Of a stretch of DNA of 7,351 nucleotides, positions 6,784 to 7,351 are shown one piece after another. Where the stretch lies: assembly GCA_011390055.1 (NCBI GenBank), contig JAABTC010000082.1:1-7351 (forward strand), in the 5' to 3' direction. Source of the stretch: Burkholderiales bacterium. GTDB taxonomy: Bacteria; Pseudomonadota; Gammaproteobacteria; Burkholderiales; Burkholderiaceae_C. Positions within the stretch are counted from its first letter, which is position 1. Every line of letters begins with the position of its first letter. The translations under genes and the position numbers were made by a program. The notes beneath the pieces were generated by a model. The model saw nothing but the letters and a program-made list of their open reading frames with translations. It ran no database searches and was not told the origin of the DNA.

Positions 6784-7351
6784 GCGGCACGCTGACCGCG
6801 CCCAGGCCAAGAAAGCCGTGCAGCCGGTGCAGTTCGTCGTCGAGCGCGCGGCAGAACGCAGCGTCGCTGCGGCGCGGGCCGAAGAAGCCCACCTCCGGCA
6901 GCAGCCGGCCACCGCGCACGGCGACGTTGGCCCAGCCCACCACGTCGTCACGCCACAGCAGCGGCATGGCGTAGTAGCCGAGCTTGCGCAGCGGTGCCGG
7001 GGTGTAGGCCTCGAAGCGGTAGGCCCAGCCCCAGAACGCCTGGAAGCGCCGGCGGTCCCACACCACCGGGTCGAAGGGCGTCAGCAGCCGGGCCTCGCTG
7101 CGCACCGTGTCGGCGTGCGGCAGGGCCTCGTCGGCCGGCCAGTACCAGCGCTGGCCGTCCACGTCGGCCCAGGCCAGGCGAGCGTGTGCGCGCAGCAACG
7201 CGGCGCGCCGCGCGTCGGCCCACTGCGGCACGCCGCCGCGCAGGTGCGAGACCAGTTCGGCCAGCGAGCGCGCGGGCAGCGGCGCGTATGTGCGCACCAC
7301 CACGTCGATTAGCGCGTCCATGCCTGCCCGCGCATCGGGGGCTGCACCCTC
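6734..7351 (-). CDS. YcaQ-like winged-helix protein (HTH_42 family), C-terminal half
   Basis: The minus-strand frame is open to the right edge (205 codons visible) and ends at TAG (6736-6734). An ATG at 7321 exists, but the family is about 400 aa long, so the true start very probably lies outside the window. Counting from that Met, the hallmark of the family is at about 79-131: LLTPFDPVVWDRRRF, then WGWAYRFEAYTPAP, GYYAMPLLWRDDVVGWAN. Residues about 15-65 resemble a winged-helix segment (LAELVSHLRGG through RWYWPADEAL). E. coli YcaQ of this family is a DNA glycosylase that unhooks interstrand crosslinks. Its catalytic QxD motif is in the N-terminal part, which is not visible here, so enzyme activity cannot be judged. 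The last residues (about 186-195, ALRQAQGER) come from the dispersed repeat. The gene converges on and overlaps the efflux pump gene and is unlikely to be functionally linked to it. Confidence 0.85.
   Translation of the reverse strand, partial: EGAAPDARAGMDALIDVVVRTYAPLPARSLAELVSHLRGGVPQWADARRAALLRAHARLAWADVDGQRWYWPADEALPHADTVRSEARLLTPFDPVVWDRRRFQAFWGWAYRFEAYTPAPLRKLGYYAMPLLWRDDVVGWANVAVRGGRLLPEVGFFGPRRSDAAFCRALDDELHRLHGFLGLGAVSVPLTAEPGEALRQAQGER
6739..6765. repeat. Short dispersed repeat (PELVEG / LRQAQGER type) at convergent gene ends
   Basis: The core TTCGCCCTGAGCTTGTCGAA followed by GGGC is a sequence I recognise as a highly repeated intergenic element in many GC-rich proteobacterial genomes, notably Burkholderiales. 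It is usually noticed through its translations: VRPELVEG and FALSLSKG forward, KPFDKLRAN and ALRQAQGER reverse. Ends GCCCT and AGGGC can pair as a short stem around an 11-nt loop. It is open in five of six frames here, so it forms the C-terminal tail of both the pump (+) and the YcaQ-like protein (-). Only one copy is in the window, so its repeated nature is from prior knowledge, not shown here. A role in termination or mRNA end stability is possible but unproven. Confidence 0.7.
6772..6785. terminator. Small hairpin across the pump stop codon
   Basis: GCTCA, loop GCCG, then TGAGC form a perfect 5-bp stem that includes the pump stop codon TGA (6781-6783). It lies just after the repeat, between two convergent genes, where a bidirectional terminator would be expected. 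There is no T-run on either strand and the stem is short, so this is a weak candidate only. Confidence 0.2.

Noticed and set aside
1999..6951. A 1650-codon open frame on the minus strand
   Set aside because: It lies antisense to malQ, the adaptor and the whole pump, all of which have clear family motifs. Its product is Arg/His/Asp/Gln-rich low-complexity sequence with no recognisable domain, as expected for the shadow of GC-rich coding DNA.
6710..7312. A 200-codon plus-strand open frame at the right end
   Set aside because: It is antisense to the YcaQ-like gene, which has strong family motifs. Its start falls within the pump gene and the FALSLSKG segment comes from the repeat.
1..7351. A new defence or mobile system
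   Set aside because: Every long supported frame belongs to a familiar metabolic, transport or DNA-repair-like family. There is no integrase, transposase, toxin/antitoxin, CRISPR array or att-like duplication in the window.

Overview
The window is very GC-rich and almost fully coding. Third codon positions are strongly G/C-biased, so long antisense shadow frames are common. Gene content and a recognisable intergenic repeat, whose translations read PELVEG, ALSLSKG, PFDKLRAN and LRQAQGER, suggest a Burkholderiales-type betaproteobacterium. The taxon is an inference from remembered patterns, not a measurement. I found no tRNA, rRNA, CRISPR array, insertion sequence or phage gene, and no gene-free stretch longer than 83 bases.

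Left part (1-2260, + strand): the 3' end of a glycogen debranching enzyme gene (glgX) cut by the window edge, then after 48 bp a complete short-form 4-alpha-glucanotransferase gene (malQ). Both act on alpha-1,4-glucans in the cytoplasm. GlgX removes alpha-1,6 branches from glycogen-derived limit dextrins, and MalQ disproportionates the resulting short maltodextrins. They look like the end of a glycogen/maltodextrin operon.

Middle part (2344-6783, + strand): a two-gene RND efflux operon. The first gene encodes a lipoprotein periplasmic adaptor of 391 aa. The second, 30 bp downstream, encodes an inner-membrane HAE1-type proton/substrate antiporter of 1077 aa. No outer-membrane factor or regulator gene is present, so the pump presumably uses a TolC-like channel encoded elsewhere. 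An 18-bp near-perfect dyad lies in the 83-bp gap upstream and is the best, though weak, candidate for a regulatory site.

Right part (6734-7351, - strand): the C-terminal half of a YcaQ-like winged-helix (HTH_42) protein, a family that includes DNA crosslink-repair glycosylases. It is cut by the right edge. It converges on the pump gene, and the two genes overlap by 50 bp. The overlap holds a short dispersed repeat that is open in five of six frames and encodes the last residues of both proteins.

The gene families are all familiar and I do not see a new multi-gene system. The points most worth a second look are the repeat-derived tails on two convergent genes, an extra hydrophobic helix at the pump's C-terminus, and the dyad upstream of the efflux operon.
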